NCBI RefSeq assembly: GCF_002939985.1
Contig: NZ_MDFM01000002.1
Location: 228,018-277,724 of the forward strand
DNA length: 49,707 nucleotides
Reading direction: 5' to 3'
Origin: Xanthomonas hortorum pv. cynarae
Lineage (GTDB): Bacteria > Pseudomonadota > Gammaproteobacteria > Xanthomonadales > Xanthomonadaceae
Part shown: in pieces, positions 38,843-47,944 of the stretch
How positions within the stretch are numbered: the first letter of the stretch is position 1
Layout of the letters: each line of letters starts with the position of its first letter
Notes under the pieces: generated by a model
What the model was told of the DNA's origin: nothing
The model's database searches: none
The model's input: only the letters and a program-made list of their open reading frames with translations
Made by a program: the position numbers and the translations under genes

Positions 38843-39490
38843 TTATTCGCCTCGAAAGCGGGCGATCTCGTCCAGCATGCTTTCGGCGCGGATGACGCCT
38901 GGGCCGACATGCGCGTTGTCGATACGTTCCAGCCACGGATGCTGGGTGCGTTGCAGTCGCCGGTAGCCGAGCCAGGTGCCGATGGCGCCGAGCACCCCCA
39001 CCAGCACATTGATCAGCAGCCAGCTGTGCGGCAGCGTCATGCCGGTGAGCGTGCGCCAGAGGCCATCGGCCACTGCGACCCACAGCACCCAGAACGCGAT
39101 GCCCAGCCACGGCGCCACCCGCGTGCGCCAGCGTCGCAGTTGCGCGAGCGCCTGCTGTGTCTGCAGCAGCGGTCCGGCGAAATCCAGCTGCGACACCAAT
39201 TGCAGTTGGCGTAGTGCGGAGATTGCCAGCGCCACACTCCACGCCTGCAGCAGCACGCCGCCGATGATCGCCGCAGCCTGGTCCGCGTGGGCAAGCCAAC
39301 TGCGGGCGATCACGATGTTCAGCGCGACGGCGCACAGCAACTGCGCGGTCTGGCTCGCCCATAGCGGGCACAGACTGGCGCGCGCTGCGTGGCCGCGCAC
39401 CTCGCCGATCAGTTGGCCGGTAAGTGCGGTTTGCTGATCCAGGCGTCGGTGCACTGCGTGCCAGGCGCGTTGCATGTCGTCGAGTTCCAT
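38843..39490 (-). CDS. Membrane protein cotranscribed with an ECF sigma factor (possible anti-sigma)
   Basis: This 215-residue protein begins with a soluble N-terminal part (MELDDMQRAWHAVHRRLDQQ) followed by about four transmembrane helices grouped in two pairs (about residues 42-100 and 125-180) and a short charged tail. The gene starts 28 nt after the stop of the sigma-factor gene, the usual place for an anti-sigma factor. It has no zinc-binding HxxxCxxC motif, so if it does bind the sigma factor, it is not of the ZAS class. Function is inferred from position only. Confidence 0.75.
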   Translation of the reverse strand: MELDDMQRAWHAVHRRLDQQTALTGQLIGEVRGHAARASLCPLWASQTAQLLCAVALNIVIARSWLAHADQAAAIIGGVLLQAWSVALAISALRQLQLVSQLDFAGPLLQTQQALAQLRRWRTRVAPWLGIAFWVLWVAVADGLWRTLTGMTLPHSWLLINVLVGVLGAIGTWLGYRRLQRTQHPWLERIDNAHVGPGVIRAESMLDEIARFRGE

Positions 39491-39518
39491 GTGCTGCTCC
39501 TCTTGTGGGTCGGGTGGG

Positions 39519-40019
39519 TCAGAGTTCGGCGCGGATGCGCGCTTTCAGACGGCTGAGTTTCGTGGCGACGTTGGTCTCGCTGATGCCGAGCACCTCGCCG
39601 ATCTCGCGGTAGCTGTGGTCGTCCAGGTACAGCAGCACCAGTGCGCGCTCCAGCCGCGGCAGTTGCGCGATGAAGCGGTAGAGCGCGGCGATCTGCTGCT
39701 CGTGCGCCGGGTCGCGCGCCAGTGGGTCGGCGATGCTGTCGGCCACCGCCTCCAGCGGCACCGGCTCGTGCGCAATCCGGCTGCGGCCGCGCAAATCGCT
39801 GATCGCCACATTCAATGCGATGCGGTACATCCAGGTGGAAAAACGCCTGTTTGGGTCATAGCCAGGAAACGCGCGCCATAACTGCACGGTGATGTCTTGC
39901 GCCAACTCGGCGCGGTCGTCCGGGTTCCAGCAATAGCTGGCCGCGACCTTCACGACGATGCCGCGGTGATGCTGCAGCAAGGCGTTGAAGCGGGTGTGCA
40001 GGTCTGTTTCCAGGGACAT
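39519..40019 (-). CDS. ECF-type RNA polymerase sigma factor
   Basis: This 166-residue protein has the two sigma regions of ECF factors. Region 2 includes RAELAQDITVQLWRAFPGYD and RFSTWMYRIALNVAISDLRG; region 4 includes LPRLERALVLLYLDDHSYRE and the helix-turn-helix IGEVLGISETNVATKLSRLK. It would direct transcription of a small regulon, probably including its own operon. A four-helix membrane protein follows 28 nt later. The signal and targets are unknown; I found no convincing -35/-10 pair of a known ECF group upstream. Confidence 0.92.
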   Translation of the reverse strand: MSLETDLHTRFNALLQHHRGIVVKVAASYCWNPDDRAELAQDITVQLWRAFPGYDPNRRFSTWMYRIALNVAISDLRGRSRIAHEPVPLEAVADSIADPLARDPAHEQQIAALYRFIAQLPRLERALVLLYLDDHSYREIGEVLGISETNVATKLSRLKARIRAEL

Positions 40020-40190
40020 GGCTCCGGCCGCGCAAGTGGATAAGAAGGTTCGAAGAGATGATTCGCCAGACAGGGCAAATCCTCACAACCTGAACGGACT
40101 GTTATGAAAATTTCGACAGCAGGGGGCCTGAAGGCGCACACTATGCTGCTTTGCGCTTGCCGGATCCGTGCGGCGCCTCCGGAGTTACCA

Positions 40191-42128
40191 ATGACCCAAG
40201 AATCTTCCGCGCCGCTGCTGTTTGCAGACCTCGGCCTCTCGGACGCTGTGATGAAAGCCGTTGCCAACGTTGGCTACGAGTCGCCGTCGCCGATCCAGGC
40301 TGCCACCATTCCCGCGCTGCTTGCCGGCCGCGACGTCCTCGGCCAGGCGCAGACCGGTACCGGCAAGACCGCCGCGTTCGCGCTGCCGGTGCTGTCCAAC
40401 GCCGATCTGAACCAGCTCAAGCCGCAAGCGCTGGTGCTGGCCCCGACCCGCGAGCTGGCCATCCAGGTCGCCGAGGCCTTCCAGAAATATGCCGAAGCCA
40501 TTCCCGGCTTCCGCGTGCTGCCGGTCTACGGTGGCCAGCCCTACGCCCAGCAGCTGAGCGCGCTCAAGCGCGGCGTGCATGTGGTGGTGGGCACTCCCGG
40601 CCGCGTGATCGATCACCTGGATCGCGGCACCCTGGATCTGTCCCAGCTCAAGACGCTGGTGCTGGACGAAGCCGACGAAATGCTGCGCATGGGCTTCATC
40701 GACGACGTCGAAGCGGTGCTGAAGAAGCTGCCGGAAAAGCGCCAGGTGGCGCTGTTCTCCGCGACCATGCCGCCGGCGATCCGCCGGATCGCGCAGACCT
40801 ATCTGAAGGACCCGGCCGAAGTCACCATCGCGGCCAAGACCACCACCTCGGCCAACATCCGCCAGCGCTATTGGTGGGTGAGCGGCTTGCACAAGCTGGA
40901 TGCGCTGACCCGCATTCTCGAGGTCGAGCCGTTCGACGGCATGATCATCTTCGCGCGCACCAAGGCTGGTACCGAAGAACTGGCGCAGAAGCTGCAGGCG
41001 CGCGGTCTGGCCGCTGCCGCCATCAACGGCGACATGCAGCAGGCGGCGCGTGAGAAGACCATTGCCCAGCTCAAGGACGGCAAGCTGGACATCCTGGTCG
41101 CCACTGACGTGGCCGCACGCGGCCTGGACGTGGAGCGCGTCAGCCACGTGCTGAACTACGACATCCCGTACGACACCGAAAGCTATGTGCACCGCATCGG
41201 CCGTACCGGCCGTGCCGGCCGCACCGGCGATGCGATCCTGTTCGTCACCCCGCGTGAGAAGGGCATGCTGCGTTCGATCGAGCGCGCGACCCGTCAGCCG
41301 ATCGAAGAAATGCAGCTGCCCAGCGTGGATGCGGTCAACGACACCCGCGTTGCGCGCTTCATGACCCGCATCACCGAGACCTTGGCCGGCGGCCAGATCG
41401 AGATGTATCGCGATCTGCTGCAGCGCTACGAGAGCGAGAACAACGTGCCGGCGATCGATATCGCTGCGGCGATGGCCAAGTTGCTGCAAGGCGATTCGCC
41501 GTTCCTGCTGACCCCACCGGTGCGTGGCGCACGCGAGGAATTCGCACCGCAGCGCAACGAGCGTGCCGATCGCGGTGATCGTGGCGAGCGTCCGCGCTTC
41601 GAGCCGAAGTTCGAGCGTGGCCCGCGTGCCGATGGCGAGCGCGCTGCGCGTCCGCCGCGTGCCGAGCGCCCTGCGTTTGCCGGTGACGGTGACGGTGACG
41701 GCGCCGAGCGTCCGCGTCGCGACCCGGTCGCTCCGCGTGGCGAACCGGAGGTCGGCATGGAGAGCTACCGCATCGAAGTGGGCCACACCCACGGCGTGAA
41801 GCCGGCCAACATCGTCGGCGCGATCGCCAACGAAGCGGGTCTGGAAAGCCGCTACATCGGCCGTATCGACATTCAGGACGATTATTCGATTCTGGATCTG
41901 CCGGCCGACATGCCGCGCGAGTTGCTGACGCATCTGAAGAAGGTCTGGGTGTCCGGTCAGCAGCTCAACATGCGCAAGCTGGAAGAGGGCGAGGCTGCTG
42001 CGTCGCCCTCCAAGCCGCGCTTCCCGCGTAGCGGCAAGCCGGCCGGTCGCCCGAATGGGCCGAACCGTCCAATGGACCGTGCCGGTGCGCCGCATCGCAA
42101 GGGTCCGCCCAAGCCGCGCGGCGAGTAA
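40191..42128 (+). CDS. deaD: DEAD-box ATP-dependent RNA helicase (DeaD/CsdA)
   Basis: This 645-residue helicase has the Q motif region (FADLGLSDAVMKAV), motif I AQTGTGKT (53-60), PTRELAIQ, TPGRVIDHL, motif II DEAD (159-162), SAT, and motif VI HRIGRTGRAGR. After the two RecA-like domains comes an Arg/Asp/Glu-rich linker (about 445-520) with repeated RGER/RADR words, then a DbpA/CsdA RNA-binding domain (about 523-595, YRIEVGHTHGVKPANIVGAI) and a basic tail. It unwinds RNA in ribosome assembly and mRNA decay, especially in the cold. GGAG precedes the ATG at 40191; an in-frame ATG at 40104 is less likely and could belong to the leader. Confidence 0.94.
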   Translation: MTQESSAPLLFADLGLSDAVMKAVANVGYESPSPIQAATIPALLAGRDVLGQAQTGTGKTAAFALPVLSNADLNQLKPQALVLAPTRELAIQVAEAFQKYAEAIPGFRVLPVYGGQPYAQQLSALKRGVHVVVGTPGRVIDHLDRGTLDLSQLKTLVLDEADEMLRMGFIDDVEAVLKKLPEKRQVALFSATMPPAIRRIAQTYLKDPAEVTIAAKTTTSANIRQRYWWVSGLHKLDALTRILEVEPFDGMIIFARTKAGTEELAQKLQARGLAAAAINGDMQQAAREKTIAQLKDGKLDILVATDVAARGLDVERVSHVLNYDIPYDTESYVHRIGRTGRAGRTGDAILFVTPREKGMLRSIERATRQPIEEMQLPSVDAVNDTRVARFMTRITETLAGGQIEMYRDLLQRYESENNVPAIDIAAAMAKLLQGDSPFLLTPPVRGAREEFAPQRNERADRGDRGERPRFEPKFERGPRADGERAARPPRAERPAFAGDGDGDGAERPRRDPVAPRGEPEVGMESYRIEVGHTHGVKPANIVGAIANEAGLESRYIGRIDIQDDYSILDLPADMPRELLTHLKKVWVSGQQLNMRKLEEGEAAASPSKPRFPRSGKPAGRPNGPNRPMDRAGAPHRKGPPKPRGE

Positions 42129-42345
42129 GCGCAGCTGACAAACCCGCTGCGTGTGGCCATTTGGCCCGCGCAGTTGGTGTCTGGAGCCGATATGTTTATT
42201 GACGCATACCGATTCCCGCGTCTTGGTCTTCAATAGGCGTCCATCGCCAACCATGCTTTGTTAGTCATGCTAAGTCCGTGAGGCAGTTGTGCTCACCGAC
42301 TGGGTATTGCCATACAGACTCGGTCGTTGCGGCCGCTACTGCCTT

Positions 42346-42366
42346 CAGGCGCCCACTGGGCGCCTG
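42346..42366. repeat. 21-nt perfect hairpin before the GGDEF-EAL gene
   Basis: CAGGCGCCCA and TGGGCGCCTG are perfect complements around a single C, ending 30 nt before the start codon at 42397. As RNA it forms a strong stem near the ribosome-binding site; as DNA it could be an operator. There is no T run, so it is not a standard terminator of the helicase gene. The helicase-to-GGDEF gap is 268 nt with nothing else evident. Confidence 0.5.
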
Positions 42367-42396
42367 AATCGCATTGGGCAGCGGCGGGGGACGAGG

Positions 42397-44811
42397 ATGG
42401 CGATGGCGCAGGCGGCACGCGGCAAAAGCGGTGGTCGGACCATGCACGTGATGCGCGGCTGGCTGACACTTCCCTTGGCATTGCTGATCGGTGTGGCTGT
42501 CGGCATGGCGATGCTCTCGGCGCTGATGATCGAGGTCCAGTCCGGCGCCACCGCCTGGATCGTCGGCCAAAGCCATTGGTCCAACGCCCAGCAGGAGGCG
42601 GTGTACTGGTTGGAGCGCTATCTGGTGAGCGGCGATCCGGTCGACCTGCAGGCCGCCTGTCGCGCACTGGAGGTACCGCTGGGCGATCGTGCGGCGCGTC
42701 AGGCGGTCGAACAGCCGGTGATCGACTGGGACGCGGTGTACGCCGGTCTCGCTGCAGGGCGTAATGCCCGACAGGACATGCCGCAAATGGTACGGCTGTA
42801 CCGCTACGGCCAGGTGTTTCCGTATCTGAGCGAGGCGATCGCGCTGTGGAAACACACCGACGCCGATATCCTGCAGCTGAGCGTACTGGCCGACAGGGCG
42901 GCCTCTGCGCAAGCCACCAGCCGGCCCGATCCGCGCGCGCTGCAGAACCTGCGCGAAGACCTGCATCTGCTGGATGCGCGCATGCGCCGCGATGCCGAAC
43001 AATTTCAGGCCTTGCTGATCCGCTGCGCGCGACTGCTGCACGATGTGATGGTGTTCTGCAGCGTGGCGACCTTGCTGCTGGTGCTGACCACCTGCGTGCT
43101 GGCGATGCGCCGCATCCGCGATTATCTGCTCTCGCACGAGGGCCGCTTTCGCACTGCGTTTCAGCAGGCGGCGCTGGGCATGGTCAAGTTCGACCTGCGC
43201 GGTCGCGTGCTCGACGCAAACACCTCGATGGCCAACATCCTGCGCTACCGGCCGGAGGAACTGCAGGCCTGCACGCTGGCCGAGGTGATGCACCCGGACG
43301 ATATCGCGCTGGACAGCCGCGGCATGATCGACTGGCCCAGATTGATGCAGTCCGGCGAACTGCGCTTTCTGCGCGCCGACGGCGGGGTGATGTGGGGGCG
43401 CTGGAGCGCCTCGCTGGTGGAGCCGGGCCCGGAAGAACCGACGCTGGTGCTGGCGGTGATCGAAGATGTCTCGCATGCGCACGAGCTGGCCGACGAAGTG
43501 TCTTTCCACGCGCGCCACGATGCCTTGACCGGCTTGATCAATCGCCACGAGATCGAACGCCGGCTGCTGCGCCTGATCGAACCACCGCAATCGCCGCAGC
43601 TATGCCACGCGCTGTGTTTTGTGGACCTGGATCATTTCAAGCTGGTCAACGACACCTTCGGGCATGCGGTCGGCGACAAGTTCCTGTGCCATTTCGCCGA
43701 TGTGATCACCATGCAGCTTCGCCCGGGCGATTGGCTGGGGCGGCTGGGCGGCGACGAGTTCGCGATCCTGCTGGCCAATACCGATCTGCTGCAGGCGCAG
43801 GCCCTGCTTACCCATATGCACGGTGTGCTCGGGCAGCCGTGGAGCCATCAGGGTGGCAAGCCGCTGACGCCCAGTTGCAGCTTTGGCGTGGTGGAAATCC
43901 GCCAGGGCGCCAGTGATCTCAACGCCTTGATGACCGCCGCCGATCTGGCCTGTTATGCGGCCAAGGAAGAAGGGCGTAACCGCATTCGCTGTTTTGACGA
44001 AAACGATCTGGCGCTGGCGCGGCGCCGCCACGACGGTGGCTGGATCAGCGCGGTGCAGCAGTCCATCGCCGAACAGCGTTTGCTGCTGTATGCGCAGAAA
44101 ATCCAGGTGCTGAGCGACCCGGGACGCCTGCAGTACGAAGTGCTGGTGCGCATGCGTGCGCGTGACGGCCGCGTGCTGAGCCCGGGCGAATTCCTGCCGG
44201 CGGTGGAGCGCTATGGCCTGGGTCGCATGGTCGATGTGCATGTGCTGGAAACCTTGTGCGCGCAATTGGCGGCCAACCCGCTGCATGTGGCGAGACTGGA
44301 TCTGTGCCATGTGAATCTGTCGGCGCAATCGATCGCCCAGCCGGATTTTCTCGACTTCGTGTGCGCCTTGTTCGAGCGCTACCCCACGCTGGTGCCCAAG
44401 CTGTGCATGGAGATCACAGAGACTGCGGTCATCGGCAATCTGGAGCAGGCGCAGCGTTTCGTGCAGAGCGTGCGGGCGCGTGGCTGCCATGTGGCGCTGG
44501 ACGATTTCGGCAGCGGCCTGGCCTCGTTCGGCTATCTCAAACAGTTCACCGTGGACGTACTGAAGATCGATTGCGGCTTCGTGCGCAATTACGCGCACGA
44601 CGCGGTCGATCGTGCTGCGGTGCATTCGATCGCGCAGGTTGGCCTGGCGCTGGGGATCGAAGTGGTGGCCGAAGGGGTGGAGTCGGAGGCCGATATCGCC
44701 GGCCTGCGCGAGGCGGGCGTGGGCCAGGTGCAGGGTTTCAGCCTGCATCGCCCATGCCCGCTGGAAGACCTGTTGCATGTATCGATGCCGCTGCTGGTGG
44801 TAACCGGCTAG
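42397..44811 (+). CDS. Membrane PAS-GGDEF-EAL cyclic-di-GMP signalling protein
   Basis: This protein of about 804 residues has an N-terminal helix (TLPLALLIGVAVGMAMLSAL), a periplasmic sensor region of about 190 residues, a second helix (MVFCSVATLLLVLTTCVLA), a PAS domain (about 250-370), a GGDEF domain with intact GGDEF at 451-455, and an EAL domain (about 555-790). In the EAL domain the signature is EVL (581-583), but the catalytic ions' residues look present: NLSAQS, MEITETAV, LDDFGSG, LKIDCGF, EVVAEGVE and QGFSLHRP. It may thus make and break cyclic-di-GMP. Start could be ATG 42397, 42403 or 42442. rluF follows 44 nt later. Confidence 0.9.
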   Translation: MAMAQAARGKSGGRTMHVMRGWLTLPLALLIGVAVGMAMLSALMIEVQSGATAWIVGQSHWSNAQQEAVYWLERYLVSGDPVDLQAACRALEVPLGDRAARQAVEQPVIDWDAVYAGLAAGRNARQDMPQMVRLYRYGQVFPYLSEAIALWKHTDADILQLSVLADRAASAQATSRPDPRALQNLREDLHLLDARMRRDAEQFQALLIRCARLLHDVMVFCSVATLLLVLTTCVLAMRRIRDYLLSHEGRFRTAFQQAALGMVKFDLRGRVLDANTSMANILRYRPEELQACTLAEVMHPDDIALDSRGMIDWPRLMQSGELRFLRADGGVMWGRWSASLVEPGPEEPTLVLAVIEDVSHAHELADEVSFHARHDALTGLINRHEIERRLLRLIEPPQSPQLCHALCFVDLDHFKLVNDTFGHAVGDKFLCHFADVITMQLRPGDWLGRLGGDEFAILLANTDLLQAQALLTHMHGVLGQPWSHQGGKPLTPSCSFGVVEIRQGASDLNALMTAADLACYAAKEEGRNRIRCFDENDLALARRRHDGGWISAVQQSIAEQRLLLYAQKIQVLSDPGRLQYEVLVRMRARDGRVLSPGEFLPAVERYGLGRMVDVHVLETLCAQLAANPLHVARLDLCHVNLSAQSIAQPDFLDFVCALFERYPTLVPKLCMEITETAVIGNLEQAQRFVQSVRARGCHVALDDFGSGLASFGYLKQFTVDVLKIDCGFVRNYAHDAVDRAAVHSIAQVGLALGIEVVAEGVESEADIAGLREAGVGQVQGFSLHRPCPLEDLLHVSMPLLVVTG

Positions 44812-44855
44812 GTGCGATGGCGCACGATTGCCGATAAATCGCCGATAATTGCGGG

Positions 44856-45578
44856 ATGACAACCCGACTCAACAAATATATCGCCGAAACCGGCTTCTGC
44901 TCCCGCCGCGAGGCCGATCGGCTGATCGGCGAACGCCGCGTCACCGTCAATGGCGTGCCTGCCGGCACCGGTGCAGTGGTGGGCGAGGAAGATACCGTGC
45001 TGGTGGACGGCCAGCCGCTGCGCACCCGCGCTGCCAGCAAGCCCGGTGGCCGCAAGCATGTCTACATCGCGCTCAACAAGCCGGTGGGCATCACCTGCAC
45101 CACCGAAAGCTCGGTCAAGGGCAATATCGTCGAATTCGTCGGCCACGAGCAGCGCATCTTCCCGGTCGGCCGGCTCGACAAGGAGTCCGAGGGGCTGATC
45201 CTGATGACCAGTAACGGCAACATCGTCAACGAGATCCTGCGTGCGGAAAATCGCCACCAGAAGGAATATCTGGTGGCGGTCAACAAGCCGGTCACCGACG
45301 AATTCCTGCGTGGCATGGCACGCGGCGTGCGCATCCACAACGAGACCACATTGCCGTGCCGCACCGCGCGGATCGCCAAGTTCGGCTTCCGCATCGTGCT
45401 GGAGCAGGGCTTGAATCGGCAGATCCGCTTGATGGCCTCCGAATTCGGCTACCGCGTGACCCAGCTGCGTCGGGTGCGCATCGACAACATCAAACTGGCC
45501 GCGCTCAAGCCGGGGCAGTGGCGCAATCTCAGCGATGCGGAACTGCGCGGCTTGCTGCCGCAGCGCACCGACTGGTGA
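44856..45578 (+). CDS. rluF: 23S rRNA pseudouridine synthase RluF-like
   Basis: This 240-residue enzyme has an S4 RNA-binding domain at about residues 4-50 (LNKYIAETGFCSRREADRLI) and an RsuA/RluB-type synthase domain with the catalytic Asp108 in GRLDKESEGL. Other family segments are YIALNKPVGITCT, EYLVAVNKPV and LEQGLNRQIRLM. The last of these with the pattern IVNEILRAEN points to RluF, which modifies U2604 (and U2605) of 23S rRNA, rather than RluB or RluE. It lies between the two cyclic-di-GMP genes without a functional link that I can see. Confidence 0.9.
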   Translation: MTTRLNKYIAETGFCSRREADRLIGERRVTVNGVPAGTGAVVGEEDTVLVDGQPLRTRAASKPGGRKHVYIALNKPVGITCTTESSVKGNIVEFVGHEQRIFPVGRLDKESEGLILMTSNGNIVNEILRAENRHQKEYLVAVNKPVTDEFLRGMARGVRIHNETTLPCRTARIAKFGFRIVLEQGLNRQIRLMASEFGYRVTQLRRVRIDNIKLAALKPGQWRNLSDAELRGLLPQRTDW

Positions 45579-45706
45579 CACTACCGCTTGCCAGCGGCTG
45601 AACGGAAGCGACACGGCATGTCGGGTGGTCCGGCGCACCCCGATAGTCGGACTTGACACGCTCGGTCATACTTTCGCCGTGAATAGCCAGCTGGGGGAGC
45701 GGGCAA

Positions 45707-46777
45707 GTGATCAAACCGGAATTGCCGGACAACGAAGCCGAGCGGCTTGCAGCGCTACGCCAGTACGAGGTGCTGGATTCGCCGCCTGAGCGCGCGTTCG
45801 ACGATCTCACCATGATCGCGTCCACGCTGTGCGAGACGCAGATGGCGGCCGTGGTGTTGGTGGACGAAGACCGCCAGTGGTTCAAGTCTGCGCATGGCGC
45901 GCCACGCGGCGAAGCACCGCGCGACATCTCGTTCTGTGCGCACGCGATCCTGCGCCCGGATGAAGTGTTGATGGTGGACGACACCTTGCTCGACCCGCGC
46001 TTCCACGACAACCCGATGGTGACCGGCACTTCTGCGGTGCGCTTCTACGCCGGTGCACCCTTGGTGACCAGCGAAGGGATGGCGCTGGGCTCGCTGTGCG
46101 TGTTCGACCAGAGCCCGACGCATCTGCGCGATGAGCAGCGTAACGCCTTGCAGGCGTTGTCGCGCCAGGCCTCGTATCTGCTGGAGTTGCGCCTGGCCGG
46201 CAAGCGCCTGCGTCAGCAGTTGCATGAGCGCGAATGGTACGAGCAGCAGATGGCCGGTTATTACGCGCAGATGGATGCGTTGAACGCGGATCTGGTCGAA
46301 CAGACCCGTACCGATCCATTGACTGGCTTGCCCAACCGGCGTGCATTTGCGGCTGCCTTGGCGGCGGCGACCGAGCAGACGCGTGCGGCAGGCCAGCCGT
46401 TGTCGGTGGCGTTGCTGGACGTGGACCACTTCAAGACCGTCAACGACGTGCACGGCCACGACCAGGGCGATGTGGTGCTGCGTGAGCTCTCGGCGTTGTT
46501 GCGCGCGCATGTCGCCGGTGCCGGCACCATCGCCCGTTACGGCGGCGAGGAATTCGTGTTGCTGCTGCCCAATGTGGATCTGCTGCAGGCGCGCGTGCAA
46601 TGCGAATACCTGCGCCAGAGCGTGGCGGTGATGACGATCGCGCTGCCGGTGACGGTAAGCATCGGCGTGGCAACGCTGCATCCGCAGGAAAACGTGGAAG
46701 CGGTGATCAAGCGCGCCGACCAGGCCTTGTATGCGGCCAAGCGCGGCGGGCGCGATCAGGTGGTGGCGTTGGGGTAG
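45707..46777 (+). CDS. GAF-GGDEF diguanylate cyclase
   Basis: This 356-residue soluble protein has an N-terminal GAF domain (about 15-165; AERLAALRQYEVLDSPPERA, FCAHAILRP, GAPLVTSEGMALGSLCVFD) linked by a coiled coil (about 165-200) to a GGDEF domain with DPLTGLPNRRAF and an intact GGEEF active site. No RxxD inhibitory site is evident upstream of it. It would make cyclic-di-GMP in response to a ligand or redox signal. The start is GTG at 45707 with GGGGGAG about 9 nt upstream. The enzyme upstream at 42397 may act on the same pool. Confidence 0.92.
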   Translation: MIKPELPDNEAERLAALRQYEVLDSPPERAFDDLTMIASTLCETQMAAVVLVDEDRQWFKSAHGAPRGEAPRDISFCAHAILRPDEVLMVDDTLLDPRFHDNPMVTGTSAVRFYAGAPLVTSEGMALGSLCVFDQSPTHLRDEQRNALQALSRQASYLLELRLAGKRLRQQLHEREWYEQQMAGYYAQMDALNADLVEQTRTDPLTGLPNRRAFAAALAAATEQTRAAGQPLSVALLDVDHFKTVNDVHGHDQGDVVLRELSALLRAHVAGAGTIARYGGEEFVLLLPNVDLLQARVQCEYLRQSVAVMTIALPVTVSIGVATLHPQENVEAVIKRADQALYAAKRGGRDQVVALG

Positions 46778-46819
46778 GGCGGTGCTGCTGCGCGCGCCGA
46801 TGCTTCATCGATAATGCCT

Positions 46820-46843
46820 GTCGCGGCCTGGGCCGCTCCTACG
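46820..46843 (-). repeat. REP-type palindromic sequence
   Basis: Read on the minus strand it begins GTAGGAGCGGCC and closes GGCCGCGAC, a form of the short extragenic palindromes common in Pseudomonas, Stenotrophomonas and Xanthomonas. The stem is GCGGCC/GGCCGC at 46823-46836. It lies between the convergent diguanylate cyclase and EamA genes, a usual site for such elements, and could stabilise or end transcripts. Confidence 0.75.
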
Positions 46844-46887
46844 ATGGCGTTCGATGGGATTTGGCGATGCTCCATTGCGCTGCGCAG

Positions 46888-47835
46888 TCACTCGACGATG
46901 TTCTTCGCTTCGGCGGTGCCGAGCAGTTCCGGGTGCACGATCTTGCGCCGGCGTTCCAGCATGGGATGCAGGAACACCGCGCCGAGAATGATCGCCACGC
47001 CTAGATAGAACTGCAGGGTCAGCTCGCGCTGTTCGCCCAGCAGCGCGATTGCCAGCACGATGGCGTAGACCGGTTCCAGGTTGGTCACCAGCTGCACCGA
47101 GTAGGCGCTGAGATGGCGCAAGGCCACCAGTGCCAGTGCAAACGGCAGCAAGGTGCAGGCCAGCGACAGCACGAGCAGCAGCACGCCATCGTGCAGGCTG
47201 GGAATAATCAGCAGATTGCCATGCAACGACGGCAACAGCAGCGGCATTGCCGGTGCCAGCAAGGTCAAGGTCAACGTGCCGGCGCCGAGCTCCAAGGCAG
47301 TGACGGTGAGCGGGTCGGCATGCGTCACCATGCGCTTGTTGAGCGAGCCGAATAACCCGACAAATACCGCCGAAATCGCGCCAACTACGACACCGGCACG
47401 CATGCCATCCGGTACGCCGCCGACCACTAGCGCTACGCCCGGTAACACCGCCAGCCCGAACAGCAATTCGCGCGGGCGGAATGGCCGTTGCGTCACCCAC
47501 GGCTCGATCACTGCAGTAAACACCGGCGCCAGGGCGATACAGGTTGCCGCCACGGATGCATTGGCCAGCTTGATCGCGCCGTAGAAGGTCAACCAATGCA
47601 ACGCCACCAGTGCGCCGATGCCGCAATAGCCCAGGATCACCCGCGCGGACAGGCCGCGCAGCCCGCGCCACACCCGCGGCAACAGCGCCAACGCCACCAC
47701 CACGATCAACATCCGCCACCACACCAACGGCAACGCCGGCAGCGTGATCAGCTTGCCCAGGATCGCGGTGATGCCCCAGAGCAGGACGCAGAAATGGATT
47801 TGCAGTTGCGCCTTGCGCAGATCGGTCGTGGGCAT
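46888..47835 (-). CDS. EamA/DMT-family permease
   Basis: This 315-residue inner-membrane protein has ten hydrophobic helices in two EamA repeats (about 10-140 and 155-290). The first starts LQIHFCVLLWGITAILGKLI, and the second ends with ALRHLSAYSVQLVTNLEPVY and AIALLGEQ, a typical signature. Members export amino acids or other metabolites; the substrate is not visible. It is convergent with the diguanylate cyclase gene. The DUF72 gene ends 109 nt upstream of it on the same strand. Confidence 0.9.
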   Translation of the reverse strand: MPTTDLRKAQLQIHFCVLLWGITAILGKLITLPALPLVWWRMLIVVVALALLPRVWRGLRGLSARVILGYCGIGALVALHWLTFYGAIKLANASVAATCIALAPVFTAVIEPWVTQRPFRPRELLFGLAVLPGVALVVGGVPDGMRAGVVVGAISAVFVGLFGSLNKRMVTHADPLTVTALELGAGTLTLTLLAPAMPLLLPSLHGNLLIIPSLHDGVLLLVLSLACTLLPFALALVALRHLSAYSVQLVTNLEPVYAIVLAIALLGEQRELTLQFYLGVAIILGAVFLHPMLERRRKIVHPELLGTAEAKNIVE

Positions 47836-47944
47836 GCGCCATTGTCGCCTAATTCGTCATGCCGCCAAACACGCGCCGCTTGCGCGCCAACCACGTCGAG
47901 CGGCCATGCACGCGGGTTGCCGACGGCGGCACGCGCCGGCGGGA

